Of a stretch of DNA of 64,000 nucleotides, positions 23,891 to 36,060 are shown piece after piece. Numbering within the stretch: the stretch's first letter is position 1; each line of letters starts with the position of its first letter. The notes beneath the pieces are model-generated. The model had not been told where the DNA came from. It was given only the letters and a program-made list of their open reading frames with translations, and did no database searches. Location of the stretch: positions 74,098,618 through 74,162,617 of the forward strand of contig CM049317.1 in assembly GCA_026874595.1 (NCBI GenBank), read 5' to 3'. Position numbers and translations under genes: made by a program. This DNA comes from Sipunculus nudus. Taxonomy: Eukaryota > Annelida > Sipuncula > Golfingiida > Sipunculidae.

Positions 23891-26800
23891 AGTGCCTCCC
23901 CTGAACCACTGTACACCCTTGTCACAAACATTAATGATGCCTCTCCTAAACCACAGTACTCCCTTCTCACAATCATTAAGGGTATGTCCCCTGAACCATT
24001 GTACACCCTTGTCACAGACATTAAGGGTGCCTCCCCTGAACCACTGTACACCCTTGTCACAAACATTAATGATGCCTCTCCTAAACCACTGTACTCCCTT
24101 CTCACAATCATTAATGGTATGTCCCCTGAACCACTGTGCACCCTTGTCACAGACATTAAGGGTGCCTCCCCTGAACCACTGTACACTCTTGTCACAGACA
24201 TTGAGGGTGCCTCTCATGAACCACTGTTTACCTTTGTCACAGACATTGAGGGTGCCTCTCATGAACCACTGTACACCCTTGTTACAGACATTAAGAGTGC
24301 CTCCCCTGAACCACTGTACACCCTTGTCACAGACATTATGGGTGCCTCTCCTGAACCACTGTACACCCTTGTCACAGACATCAAGGGTGCCTCCCCTGAA
24401 CCACTGTACACCCTTGTCACAGACATTAAGGGTGCCTCTCCTGAACCACTGTACACCCTTGTCACAGACATTAAGAGTGTCTCCCCTGAACCACTGTACA
24501 CCCTTTTCACAGACATTAAGAGTATCTCCCCTGAACCACTGTACACCCTTGTCACAGACATTAAGGGTGCCTCCCCTGAACCACTGTACACCCTTGTCAC
24601 AGACATTAAGGGTGCCTCTCCTGAACCACTGTACACCCTTGTCACAGACATTAAGGGTGCCTCTCCTAAACCACTGTACACCCTTGTCACAGACATTAAA
24701 GGTGCCTCCCCTGAACCACTGTACACCCTTGTCACAGACATTAAGAGTGTCTCCCCTGAACCACTGTACACCCTTGTCACAGACATTAAGAGTGCCTCTC
24801 CTGAACCACTGTACACCCTTGTCACAGACATTAAGAGTGTCTCCCCTGAACCACTGTACACCCTTGTCACAGACATTATGGGTGCCTCTCCTGAACCACT
24901 GTACACCCTTGTCACAGACATCAAGGGTGCCTCCCCTGAACCACTGTACACCCTTGTCACAGACATTAAGGGTGCCTCCCCTGAACCACTGTACACCCTT
25001 GTTACAGACATTGAGGGTGCCTCTCCTGAACCACTGTACACCCTTGTCACAGACATTAAGGGTGCCTTCCCTGAACCACTGTACACCCTTGTTACAGACA
25101 TTGAGGGTGCCTCTCCTGAACCACTGTCGTCCTTGTCACAGACATTGAGGGTGCCTCTCCTGAACCACTGTACGCCCTTGTCACAGACATTGAGGGTGCC
25201 TTTCATGAACCACTGTACACCCTTGTCACAGACATTAAGAGTGTCACCCCTGAACCACTGTACACCCTTGTCACAGACATTAAGGGTGCCTCTCCTGAAC
25301 CACTGTACACCCTTGTCACAGACATTAAGGGTGCCTCTCCTAAACCACTGTATACCCTTGTCACAGACATTAAGGGTGCCTCTCCTGAACCACTGTACAC
25401 CCTTGTCACAGACATTAAGAGTGTCTCCCCTGAACCACTGTACACCCTTGTCACAGACATTAAGGGTGCCTCTCCTGAACCACTGTACACCCTTGTCACA
25501 GACATTAAGAGTGTCTCCCCTGAACCACTGTACACCCTTGTCACAGACATTAAGAGTGTCTCCCCTGAACCACTGTACACCCTTGTCACAGACATTAAGA
25601 GTGTCTCCCCTGAACCACTGTACACCCTTGTCACAGACATTAAGGGTGCCTCTCCTGAACCACTGTACACCCTTGTCACAGACATTAAGGGTGCCTCTCC
25701 TGAACCACTGTACACCCTTGTCACAGACATTAAGGTTGCCTCTCCTAAACCACTGTACACCCTTGTCACAGACATTAAGGGTGCCTCCCCTGGACCACTG
25801 TACACCCCTGTCACAGACATTAAGAGTGTCTCCCCTGAACCACTGTACACCCTTGTCACAGACATTAAGAGTGTCTCTCCTGAACCACTGTACACCCTTG
25901 TCACAGACATTAAGAGTGTCTCCCCTGAGCCACTGTACACCCTTGTCACAGACATTATGGGTGCCTCTCCTGAACCACTGTACACCCTTGTCACAGACAT
26001 CAAGGGTGCCTCCCCTGAACCACTGTACACCCTTGTCACAGACATTAAGGGTGCCTCCCCTGAACCACTGTACACCCTTGTCACAGACATTAAGAGTGTC
26101 TCCCCTGAACCACTGTACACCCTTGTCACAGACATTAAGGGTGCCTCTCCTAAACCACTGTACACCCTTGTCACAGACATTAAGGGTGCCTCTCCTGAAC
26201 CACTGTACACCCTTGTCACAGATATTGAGGGTGCCTTTCATGAACCACTGTACACCCTTGTCACAGACATTAAGAGTGTCTCCCCTGAACCACTGTACAC
26301 CCTTGTCACAGACATTAAGAGTGTCTCCCCTGAACCACTGTACACCCTTGTCACAGACATTAAGAGTGTCTCCCCTGAACCACTGTACACCCTTGTCACA
26401 GACATTAAGGGTGCCTCTCCTGAACCACTGTACACCCTTGTCACAGACATTAAGAGTGTCTCCCCTGAACCACTGTACACCCTTGTCACAGACATTAAGG
26501 GTGCCTCTCCTAAACCACTGTACACCCTTGTCACAGACATTGAGGGTGCCCCCTCTGAACCACTGTACACCCTTGTCACAGACATTAAGAGTGTCTCCCC
26601 TGAACCACTGTACACTCTTGTCACAGACATTAAGGGTGCCTCTCCTGAACCACTGTACACCCTTGTCACAGACATTAAGAGTGTCTCCCCTGAACCACTG
26701 TACACCCTTGTCACAGACATTAAGGGTGCCTCTCCTGAACCACTGTACACCCTTGTCACAGACATTAAGAGTGTCTCCCCTGAACCACTGTACACCCTTG

Positions 26801-29000
26801 TCACAGACATTAAGAGTGTCTCCCCTGAACCACTGTACACCCTTGTCACAGACATTAAGGGTGCCTCTCCTGAACCACTGTACACCCTTGTCACAGACAT
26901 TATGGGTGCCTCTCCTGAACCACTGTACACCCTTGTCACAGACATTAAGAGTGCCTCCCCTGAACCACTGTACACCCTTGTCACAGACATTAAGAGTGCC
27001 TCCCCTGAACCACTGTACACCCTTGTCACAGACATTATGGGTGCCTCCCCTGAACCACTGTACACCCTTGTCACAGACATTAAGAGTGTCTCCCCTGAAC
27101 CACTGTACACCCTTGTCACAGACATTAAGGGTGCCTCTCCTGAACCACTGTACACCCTTGTCACAGACATTAAGAGTGTCTCCCCTGAACCACTGTACAC
27201 CCTTGTCACAGACATTAAGGGTGCCTCCCCTGAACCACTGTACACCCTTGTCACAGACATTTAGGGTGCCTCTCCTGAACCACTGTACACCCTTGTCACA
27301 GACATTAAGGGTGCCTCTCCTGAACCACTGTACACCCTCGTCACAGACATTAAGGGTGCCTCTCCTGAACCACTGTACATCCTTGTCACAGACATTAAGG
27401 GTGCCTCTCCTGAACCACTGTACACCCTTGTCACAGACATTATGGGTGCCTCCCCTGAACCACTGTACACCCTTGTCACAGACATTAAGAGTGTCTCCCT
27501 TGAACCACTGTACACCCTTGTCACAGACATTATGGGTGCCTCCCCTGAACCACTGTACACCCTTGTCACAGACATTGAGGGTGCCTCTCCTGAACCACTG
27601 TACACCCTTGTCACAGACATTAAGAGTGCCTCCCCTGAACCACTGTACACCCTTGTCACAGACATTAAGAGTGTCTCCCCTGAACCACTGTACACCCTTG
27701 TCACAGACATTAAGGGTGCCTCCCCTGAACCACTGTACACCCTTGTCACAGACATTAAGAGTGCCTCCCCTGAACCACTGTACACCTTTGTCACAGACAT
27801 TAAGAGTGTCTCCCCTGAACCACTGTACACCCTTGTCACAGACATTAAGAGTGTCTCCCCTGAACCACTGTACACCCTTGTCACAGACATTATGGGTGCC
27901 TCCCCTGAACCACTGTACACCCTTGTCACAGACATTAAGAGTGTCTCCCCTGAACCACTGTACACCCTTGTCACAGACATTAAGAGTGTCTCCCCTGAAC
28001 CACTGTACACCCTTGTCACAGACATTATGGGTGCCTCCCCTGAACCACTGTACACCCTTGTCACAGACATTAAGTGTGTCTCCCCTGAACCACTGTACAC
28101 CCTTGTCACAGACATTAAGAGTGTCTCCCCTGAACCACTGTACACCCTTGTCACAGACATTAAGGGTGCCTCCCCTGAACCACTGTACACCCTTGTCACA
28201 GACATTAAGAGTGTCTCCCCTGAACCACTGTACACCCTTGTCACAGACATTAAGGGTGCCTCCCCTGAACCACTGTACACCCTTGTCACAGACATTAAGG
28301 GTGCCTCCCCTGAACCACTGTACACCCTTGTCACAGACATTAAGGGTGCCTCCCCTGAACCACTGTACACCCTTGTCACAGACATTAAGAGTGTCTCCCC
28401 TGAACCACTGTACACCCTTGTCACAGACATTAAGGTTGCCTCCCCTGAACCACTGTACACCCTTGTCACAGACATTAAGAGTGTCTCCCCTGAACCACTG
28501 TACACCCTTGTCACAGACATTAAGGGTGCCTCCCCTGAACCACTGTACACCCTTGTCATAGACATTAAGAGTGTCTCCCCTGAACCACTGTACACCCTTG
28601 TCACAGACATTAAGGGTGCCTCTCCTGAACCACTGTACACCCTTGTCACAGACATTAAGGGTGCCTCTCCTGAACCACTGTACTCCCTTGTCACAGACAT
28701 TATGGGTGCCTCCCCTGAACCACTGTACACCCTTGTCACAAACATTAATGATGCCTCTCCTAAACCACTGTTTACCTTTGTAACGGACATTAAGGGTGCC
28801 TTCCCATCACCGCTGTACACATCTGTCACAGGCATTAAAAGTGCCTCCTCTGGACCACTGTACCCCCATGCTAGAGAAATGAAGAGCACTTCAAACTTAT
28901 AAAATAACACCAACTTGTCCGAAGATATTAAGACTTGTCAATGTTAGAGATAGGACGTATCTCTCCTCTTGACAGCTGTGCCAGACTTTGCTTAACACAT

Positions 29001-29205
29001 GCCCACCCAGGACAGACAGGCACCCACCCAGGACAGACAGGCACCCACCCAGGACAGACAGACACCCACCAAGGACAGACAAGCACCCACCCAGGACAGA
29101 CAGACACCCACCCAGGACAGACAAGCATCCACCCAGGACACAGTCACCCACCCAGGAAAGACAAGCACCCACCCAGGACAGACAGACACCCACCCAGGAC
29201 AGACT
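29001..29205 (+). repeat. 21-bp minisatellite
   Basis: Ten copies of a 21-bp unit of the form cacccacccaggacagaca plus two bases; one copy is 2 bp short. It begins 125 bp after the end of the 45-bp array. Since 21 is a multiple of three, several frames stay open (a TxHPGQT-type heptapeptide repeat), but frames on both strands are equally open and no start or splice context supports coding. Confidence 0.95.
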
Positions 29206-29209
29206 CATG

Positions 29210-30383
29210 AGCCACGTGAGGCCGTGCCTCGCATCACGGACACACAGCACACCGGCCCCGGAGCTCCTCTTTGCTCATCACAGTGTCTTAGACATAACGA
29301 GGTGTTATCGATTTTCTGCCATTCTTACATATTGTTCCTGGTGGCTGCCAAGACGGGACGACACAGGATGGCTAATATGTACAAACCCAGAAAACCCGGC
29401 CTGGTCTGGTTACCTATATAGCGCTTAAAAAGTTTACTGTCCGTGGCACCGTGGATATAACACAGACCTGTTTGATTCCAATGAATATATGTAATATAGA
29501 CACAACCGGCGAGTCGGGTTACAGTCGATATGAGGCAAACATTTATGAACCTTTGTGAATCCTGCGGTTTTATACACTATTTATAGACTCCAAGTGCTAC
29601 ACATAAATGTATAACTAAATGATCGGTTCACTACGCTGGGGCCTGGCATCACGTATAAATTTACGGCCGTTTTATACACTTCTTTCATTAAATATGGATT
29701 AAACACGTCTGTGTATTTAAACTAATGAGAATTGATGGTTCGTGTAAACTACAAATGCACCTGATCACGAAAATAGCCGTTAAATCAGAACTCTGGTCTT
29801 TTTCTATTTCGACATATAGGATCATAAACTCGTAAGACTTCCTGTGTTCGAGAGACACAGGTACTGCTCATCACTAATGGTAACGGTGATATGACACCTG
29901 TATGAAGCAAAACATAACGTTATCTTCTCTTATCACGTCGAACTTTAGCACCCACCATAAAGTCATGGATATGCATGAACACTCCTCAATGCAATCATAA
30001 TTGAAGATCATGTTTTGGGTGTTATAAATGGTTAATTAATGAAATTAGCTGTCACTGGTCATAGAACACAAATAAAAAACCGTACTTGAATTACAATTTC
30101 CATTAATATACAAGTGTAAATTACCGATACATCGTCTTCATTTCAAACATAATAAGAATAGAAGAAAGATGGAAATATCCGGATGCATGAAGCGAAACCA
30201 TTTATAAGATATCAAAATATAAATGTGAAAAGAAAAATTATGATTCTCCCCTTATAAAGCTGGGTCATTTCATGTGTTATAAATGTGTGTCGTGTTAGAA
30301 TCCCTGGCAACTGGTTAAATGTACACATCTCGGAGTTGACGGTATACTAGTAAATATTATGTCAATAATATATTCGCCCATCT

Positions 30384-30385
<2 letters not shown>
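29210..30385. other. Gene-free stretch
   Basis: Mixed-composition sequence after the 21-bp repeat, then AT-rich DNA. No exon, RNA gene or transposon end was recognised. Confidence 0.45.
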
Positions 30386-30388
<3 letters not shown>

Positions 30389-30454
<66 letters not shown>

Positions 30455-30495
30455 AGTGTGTGTGTGTGTGTGTGTGTATGTGTGTGTGTGTGTGT
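30389..30495. repeat. (AT)n(GT)n compound microsatellite
   Basis: About 50 bp of AT followed by about 55 bp of GT with one GA and one AT interruption. It creates a spurious Ile-Tyr/Val-Cys reading frame. Confidence 0.95.
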
Positions 30496-30499
30496 TACA

Positions 30500-32520
30500 T
30501 GTGTCCCACAAAATGTGTCACAAACAACTCATTTGTTTTTTTTCTGTCTTCGTTCAAAGTTATCCCCTTTTCTTTATGCTATAGATTTTCATTATCATGA
30601 CGTATCGGGTTCTGTGGTCTTCAGGCTGGCATTTTTATTGGTTCACATCTGTGAATCATACCTGACACCTTGCAACAGGCGGCATAAAAACAGAACGTGC
30701 TCTGGGAAATCTGGGTATATGAAGGATTTTGCCTTTACAAATATGCAATATATTGCGCAGGAAACTCCTGTATGACGGGCTTTATATAGCTAAATAAAAG
30801 AATAATTATTGAACTTGAATATTTCGTGGTCTGAATTTTTCGCATCTTCCTTCTGATAATTTCATATTGGATACTTCTCTCCTTTTCAATATTTTCAGTT
30901 ACAGCTGTTATTTTATTCTCTCGAAAAATCCACGAAAATAAGGCCTCCGCGAAAATCTTGAGCTACAACATATCACAACCACATTGTGTAAGACGTGACG
31001 TCATATGGCAGTTTTGGAAGCCATATTTCACGGAAGCAATACTGAAATCATTGCGCTTGGTCCCTTGGTACCACTCTCCTAGCATACAACCAGTACCGCT
31101 TGCTTGTAAATCTATAGATACATGGCAACCCCCGTTTTGACTTAATTAGCGATCAACTCGGGAAATCAACTGATCGTGCTAATGGCTATTCTTTGGACAA
31201 CACATCCTCATTCCTCGGCCGCCGCTGGCACATGAACGTTGCCGGACGCACACTAACCTTGACAACTGATACGTGCCCGAGTACCAATTATCCGACAGCA
31301 GACAAAGCGCTCATATGACGGCTTCAAGTTAGGATTATTATACAAACGTTATGCTTTATATGGAAGGGTACAATCAAACCGCTAGGGATCAGCTTTGAAT
31401 GCCGCGGGTGGTACACGATCATACCCGGCCCAGGGCCCAAATCTCTATAACAATCGTCTGTATTTCTTAAGGGCTTGCGTTCTGGCCAGCTTATTTCATA
31501 TTAAATTCTAATCAGCTTTTGGCGTCGGTGAATGCTCCGTGTGGACTCAGGTGGCCACTCAAGGCGTCCCGCGCTTATGCAAGCGTAGCAGTTTTACACC
31601 TCCACCTGTGTGCCAATACAGGATTTGTGTACTAATGTACTACTGAGTACAATAAAATGCTCAAGGGGTACAGGGCGGAATGACTTGTGGTAACCGCCTT
31701 GGACTCGATGAGGGCGGCGGACGAGAGGAGCGCACGGCATTCAATATTACTGTCACAGATTTCACGGAGAGGTTTATATATATATATGTATAAATATAGT
31801 CTAGTTCAGCCGGTAAGCTTGGTCTGATAGCAACTGCGCCTAAACGCCGTGGCATGGAGGGACTTGATAAACAAGCTTGGATGGACATCCGACGATGCTG
31901 CACCAATATTTCATTTGATACTGTACTCACCGTACACCAGCGGATACGTTTTGTCAAATGAGCATTACAGTCGGCCTAAAAGGTTACGGCGTCTCTCCAT
32001 AAACTATACTTCCGCAAGACGTAGCTGTACGCCAAAAAAAGCGGCATGCTTGGAGAGTGGGGTTCACGGGTCTGTATATGAATGACCCATCATATTTTAT
32101 TTATCGGTACTACAAGCTAATAATCCTAAGTGCAGGTTCCTTCACATAGCGTGCACGGATGCTGGGGGTCGTCTTTGAGATTCCCCGAAATCACTCATTT
32201 TTAATATTTCTCCGACATGAAATACCGCTCCACTTTGTAAAGCATACCGTGGATCTATAACAGAAAAGGAAAATTGCGAACATGAATCAAGAAATTTGCT
32301 ACGTATGGACCGTATCAATGCATTTTTCAAAGGGTTTGTGAATGTATTGGCAAACCGCGTGATGGTGAGCATCTCAAAGATCTGTTTGTGAGATAAGTTT
32401 GTTTAGGATGCACGCGTGATCAGTCAGTCGTGACGTTCACGGATACTTTGGAGTGAGCATCCGTAATTTGCTGTTGTTCACCGGCGTGTACACACACGTA
32501 CGGGTGGTACGGGCACGCCA
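30500..32520. other. Gene-free stretch of higher GC
   Basis: GC content rises locally around 30.96-32.1 kb, with several CpG-containing patches and a short TA tract at ~31771. Open frames of 60-98 codons overlap on both strands here and none matches a family I recognise. Unrecorded exons are possible, but none could be supported. Confidence 0.4.
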
Positions 32521-32579
32521 CGGGAAGGTATTTTATACCATGTCGTACTGTATTGTACGTGATGAGCTAGTACTGGAGT

Positions 32580-32631
32580 ATGAAGGGCGTTGACTGGACA
32601 ATGTGGACTCACGTCGCAATTTTGTTCCTAG
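32580..32631 (+). CDS. Candidate first coding exon with signal peptide (partial gene)
   Basis: ATG at 32580 gives 17 codons plus one base: MKGVDWTMWTHVAILFL and a split codon beginning with G. The N-region has one lysine, followed by a hydrophobic segment (HVAILFL) compatible with a signal peptide. An internal Met at residue 8 is an alternative start. The exon ends at a perfect donor, AG|GTAAGT (32632-32637); unspliced reading meets TAG after two codons. Like the 7.94-kb exon, it is a short phase-1 signal-peptide exon. A weak TATA-like TATTTTATA lies at ~32529-32537. The product and downstream exons are not identified; no match was seen in the next few kilobases. Chance cannot be excluded. 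Confidence 0.4.
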
Positions 32632-32639
32632 GTAAGTAG

Positions 32640-33575
32640 TAATAATTTATCCTTTAATGCCACATTGTCAATAGATGATAACACAAACTTTACATTTGGA
32701 CATTATATATGACCAATCTTTGGTCCAAGAGGATAGTGCAGTTGATTTGTGTGAATGTTACATGTAAAAACACAATTATCAGTTTCTTAAGAAAGGGTTT
32801 TATCAATCGTGTATCGTGTAAATATACATATGTATACAGCATACAAAGACTGTCTACTCTTTCTCTCTTCTCTCTTTCTGTCCTTTTCTCTCTTACACAC
32901 ACACACACGCAAACAAATTACATGTAACAGGCATGACTTATTTATTGACTGTTGCTCTCACTTTCTCTCTTTTCAAACATTAACAATTTGTTAAACTCTC
33001 TCTCTCTCCCTCTCATGCATTTTCCTGTGTCATTCTCTCGGCAACGAGCATTGAGTCACCCATCTTCAAATGGGTTAGACCCAATAACTTATCTTAAGGT
33101 GGGTCAGACCCATTTACCGATCCCCAATGTCTGCATGGGGATTAGATTTCAGGTGGGTACTGGCTCATGGGCCGTTGTTCATATACTGATATTAATAATA
33201 GTTGAACGCAATTTTATTATATCAACAGCAAAAATAAGACACAAACTTCAAATTATTCATTTTATATAAAATCAGTGTACAAGGTACGACCAATCAATTT
33301 TATTGACTTTCCACCCATCAGCAACTTCTTACATCTAACCATTAACATTACCCTCGACAATGAAAGAAATTAATTTGGTCATTTAAAATTTGGGACAGGT
33401 AACTTACAAGTTGATTTAAGAAAAGATTTTTCATTTTCATTTATTTTTCATTTATAGTCCACTGGAGGGAGGGGGGATTGAATATCATTCCTCGAAGACA
33501 AAGCTGTTAGGGTTCATTTGTTAATCAGTGGAAAAATTTAAAAAATTACAGTCGGTATGACACGGGGATAATACC
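32640..33575. other. Putative intron / non-coding DNA
   Basis: Downstream of the candidate exon. It contains pyrimidine-rich CT runs near 32860-33010 and a short CA tract. No in-phase exon with good acceptor and donor was identified. Confidence 0.4.
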
Positions 33576-33581
33576 GATCAT

Positions 33582-33612
33582 CGCATACCGTCCTCCGCCA
33601 GGACGGTATGCG
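33582..33612. other. Perfect 13-bp inverted repeat (hairpin)
   Basis: CGCATACCGTCCT (33582-33594) and its exact reverse complement AGGACGGTATGCG (33600-33612) are separated by five bases (ccgcc). The arms are GC-rich in AT-rich surroundings. It sits just before a GT microsatellite. It might be the end of a foldback element or a structured RNA; nothing further identifies it. Confidence 0.9.
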
Positions 33613-33624
33613 TGGTTCCCGTTC

Positions 33625-33722
33625 GTGTGTTTGTGTGTGTGTTTGTGTGTGTGTTTGTGTGTGTTTGTGTGTGTTTGTGTGTGTGTGTGTGTGTGTTTGT
33701 GTGTGTTTGTGTGTGTGTTTGT
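33625..33722. repeat. Interrupted (GT)n microsatellite
   Basis: GT dinucleotides interrupted by regular TTT steps (GTGTGTTT pattern) over ~100 bp. Confidence 0.95.
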
Positions 33723-33849
33723 TCACAACATACCTCACGCAATCATGAACGGGATGCCATGAAATTGTGAGGGCACCTCGATATGGGCCAATTAAGAATC
33801 TATTAAATTTTGAAGTAGGCCATGCTCATGATCTGGTTCTAGGAAGGAA

Positions 33850-33865
33850 TATAATATATATATAT

Positions 33866-33897
<32 letters not shown>
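33850..33897. repeat. (AT)n microsatellite
   Basis: Nearly pure AT repeats with one shifted AAA interruption. Confidence 0.95.
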
Positions 33898-34024
33898 TGA
33901 TTTATTGGTTATACTGTGTATAATCCCGGGAAAATAAGAAAACCGTTATGTTTATAAGTTAAATACTAGTGTAGGGGATTCTATATAGCAGTGATGATGC
34001 ATGGATCTTGTTATATGTGTACCC

Positions 34025-34131
34025 GGCGTTCTTAGACAGAACGCAACAAGATCCAGACAGGGCCGACGTAATGTGGACCGTGAGGAGAGAAGGCCGACCA
34101 CCCTGGGACAGAAGGCTCCGCGGATAAGGCC
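34025..34131 (-). repeat. Dispersed repeat copy, inverted relative to 43.45 kb
   Basis: Read on the minus strand, the segment shares ordered blocks with 43450-43554 on the plus strand: GCCTTATCCGCG, GTCCCAGG, CATTACGTC, CCTGTCTG, TTCTTGT and CTAAG. It is GC-rich compared with its surroundings. The family is unknown. Confidence 0.5.
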
Positions 34132-34229
34132 GTGAATGTAATCTGATTTTATAAGGCAGAAGAAATGCTTATTAAGAACATGGTCACACTGGCTACACTC
34201 ACACACACACAAACACACACACATACATG

Positions 34230-36055
34230 CATATAGGCCCTCATGTTGTTAAATTAACCTTTCTTAAACGTGATTGTTGAAAAAAAAAGTAAAAATATAT
34301 AAACCTTCAAATATATACTTCTGAATATCTTTCACAAAAATAAAAACAATTCTTGTTCCAAAAACGTGATAAATGATGGAACCGACAGATATAAAAATCT
34401 GTTTAACTTCGACAGGGATTGACACTTTTCTTTCTGGTTTCACACAGGTTTCTGTGATGAATTACTGAGCTTGTATTAAAGAACTGAATTCTGTACTGTG
34501 GACAACGACAGAGTTATGATCATATACTTAAACCCAGGTTAAAAGTACAACCAGGTAAATAAAATGAGACTTGTCTCAGATGTTCCCACAAAGCCCGCTA
34601 ATCACCTGCCGGATCTGTAGACTTTATGCGTTTCTCTGGCTTACTCTTCATACATATCATTGAAATATAAATAATTCAGGTTGAGATAGGTTATTAAATG
34701 CCTCTGTGATGGATGTAGGAGTTGTTTATCTACAAGCTGTTAGTAAACACGCTACATGCGCCCATATTGACAAACAGAAAAACATGTTACTGGCCACTAG
34801 TTATAAACGCCATTAGCAAAACTGGCTCCCCTGACATGCCGTATGATGTCATTGTTGAATGTCTTTGGATTATTATTGCGGGCCCCACATGTTATAAACA
34901 CGTAGATATAAACACAACGAAGAGGCTGTGTGTACGATTGGGTCGGTACTTTCTAGCCTTTCGTGAAAGGCTCAAGGTATTGTCTTTAGTTAACAGACGT
35001 CAGATATCAGAATAAACCCTTTAAATAAATGACACTGCATTTTACACACAAACGATGCACATATATTCTGATGCGGCCTACTCAGATTGCCATCAGTTTT
35101 TTTAATTTAAGTTCCAGTTTATTCATTACTCAGTTATACAAATGAGTATATACGGACAGCAGTGTGAAGTCAAAGTTATAAGTTCACCGGTTTTGTATAT
35201 CGATTTCCTTTCGTATGTCATACCCTCAGGCACGATACATCTGTAAGGAATTCCATGAACAAAACGTACCAAAGATTAATTGAAATACCTCCTTTTCCGG
35301 GCGTGTTACGTCATATGAGAAGGTTATGCCGGAAAAGTTGTGTTATACGCTACCTAAGGAATTAAGTAAGCTAGGACACACAAACGCACGCACACGTATC
35401 TAAAGTATCAGTAGGTCGTCCATAATGGATCATCATCCGAAATCATACGATCTTCTTCTTTTTAAACCACCAGACAGCGCTGCCTGGTGGCCATTATACG
35501 AGCCTTTATAAATGAAACAAATTTACTTGGGTTTTAAATTTGTGGTGTGGAGATCAGCAGGCCCCGCTAATACATTGATCCTCCGCATGAAATGAATTAT
35601 TTATTCCCACCCTCGCGGCCTCATTGCGTTAATGCAACCAAATCATCTTCCCTTCCCGCCAGCCAGGGCCGGTTCTGGTTCCCTTTTTGGTCTTCGGGGG
35701 CCAAGTTATGAAAGTGTGTCCGGCCAAGGTTGTGTCTCTGGTTATTATTTAGATTAAATGTGTAGCTGCACCTGTACCTCCAGGAATATTCTATTACCAT
35801 TTCATTTTTTTTGTGCGACGCCTGGGCGTTTACGACCTGGCTAATACTCCGTTGGGTGTTTGGCTGTTATCCAAACTTATTATGCATTATTTATGTAAAA
35901 ACTTCCCCTTAGTAATTCATCCAATTTAAAACTTTGAAATGTTTCTCATGTTTTCTTTATCAACCCTCAAGGTTCGGTGTTTATGGACTCTGTGTCACTT
36001 CTCTGGTCTACCTTCCATACATGTTTCTCTGGCTCTCTCCCTCAATTTTCGCATA
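34230..36055. other. Gene-free stretch
   Basis: AT-rich with an open frame of 97 codons at 34722-35015 that matches nothing I recognise and has no splice or promoter support. An inverted stretch 'accagacagcgctgcctggt' (35470-35489) is a short palindrome. Nothing else was recognised. Confidence 0.4.
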
Positions 36056-36060
36056 TCTGT

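Larger units (their letters stand above)
18543..28876 (+). repeat. 45-bp satellite/minisatellite array (about 230 copies)
   Basis: A continuous head-to-tail array of a 45-bp monomer of ~53% GC, translated in one frame as LYTLVTDIKGASPEP. Each consensus monomer contains CACCCTT and AAGGGTG separated by 12 bases, so it can fold as a 7-bp hairpin. Main variants are AAGGGTGCCTC, AAGAGTGTCTC, a TATGGG form, a CCCCCTCTGAACC form and a CAGTACTCCC form. Three domains are visible. 18.5-19.2 kb and 24.3-28.7 kb are homogeneous GGGTGCC/AGAGTGT types. 19.2-24.2 kb is a more variable middle with higher-order duplications (675 bp; 1,754-1,934 bp). Phase breaks of 1 bp occur at about 22,052, 23,806 and 25,128. 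The left edge is abrupt, while the last three units on the right are degenerate. The long open frames are by-products of the unit length, so I treat the array as non-coding. Confidence 0.95.

Noticed and set aside
25198-26240. 1,035-bp higher-order repeat in the 45-bp array
   Set aside because: The 'tttcatgaacc' variant recurs 23 monomers apart, but the neighbouring variant order differs, so it is probably independent mutation or local conversion.
18543-28876. CRISPR array
   Set aside because: The repeats are contiguous with no unique spacers, in animal-type DNA without cas genes.
18340-28913. Giant repetitive proteins (up to ~1,557 codons) on both strands of the 45-bp array
   Set aside because: The monomer length is a multiple of three and four frames lack stops, so frames are open by construction. 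Both strands are equally open, 1-bp deletions switch frame, and no promoter or splice context was seen.
28988-29428. Repetitive TxHPGQT protein in the 21-bp minisatellite
   Set aside because: Several overlapping frames on both strands are open only because the unit is 21 bp; no start context or splice sites support coding.
30359-30775. Open frame of 138 codons on the plus strand
   Set aside because: The N-terminal half is the AT/GT microsatellite and the rest shows no recognisable domain.
34722-35015. 97-codon open frame
   Set aside because: No similarity, splice signals or promoter were seen; it is within chance length for this DNA.
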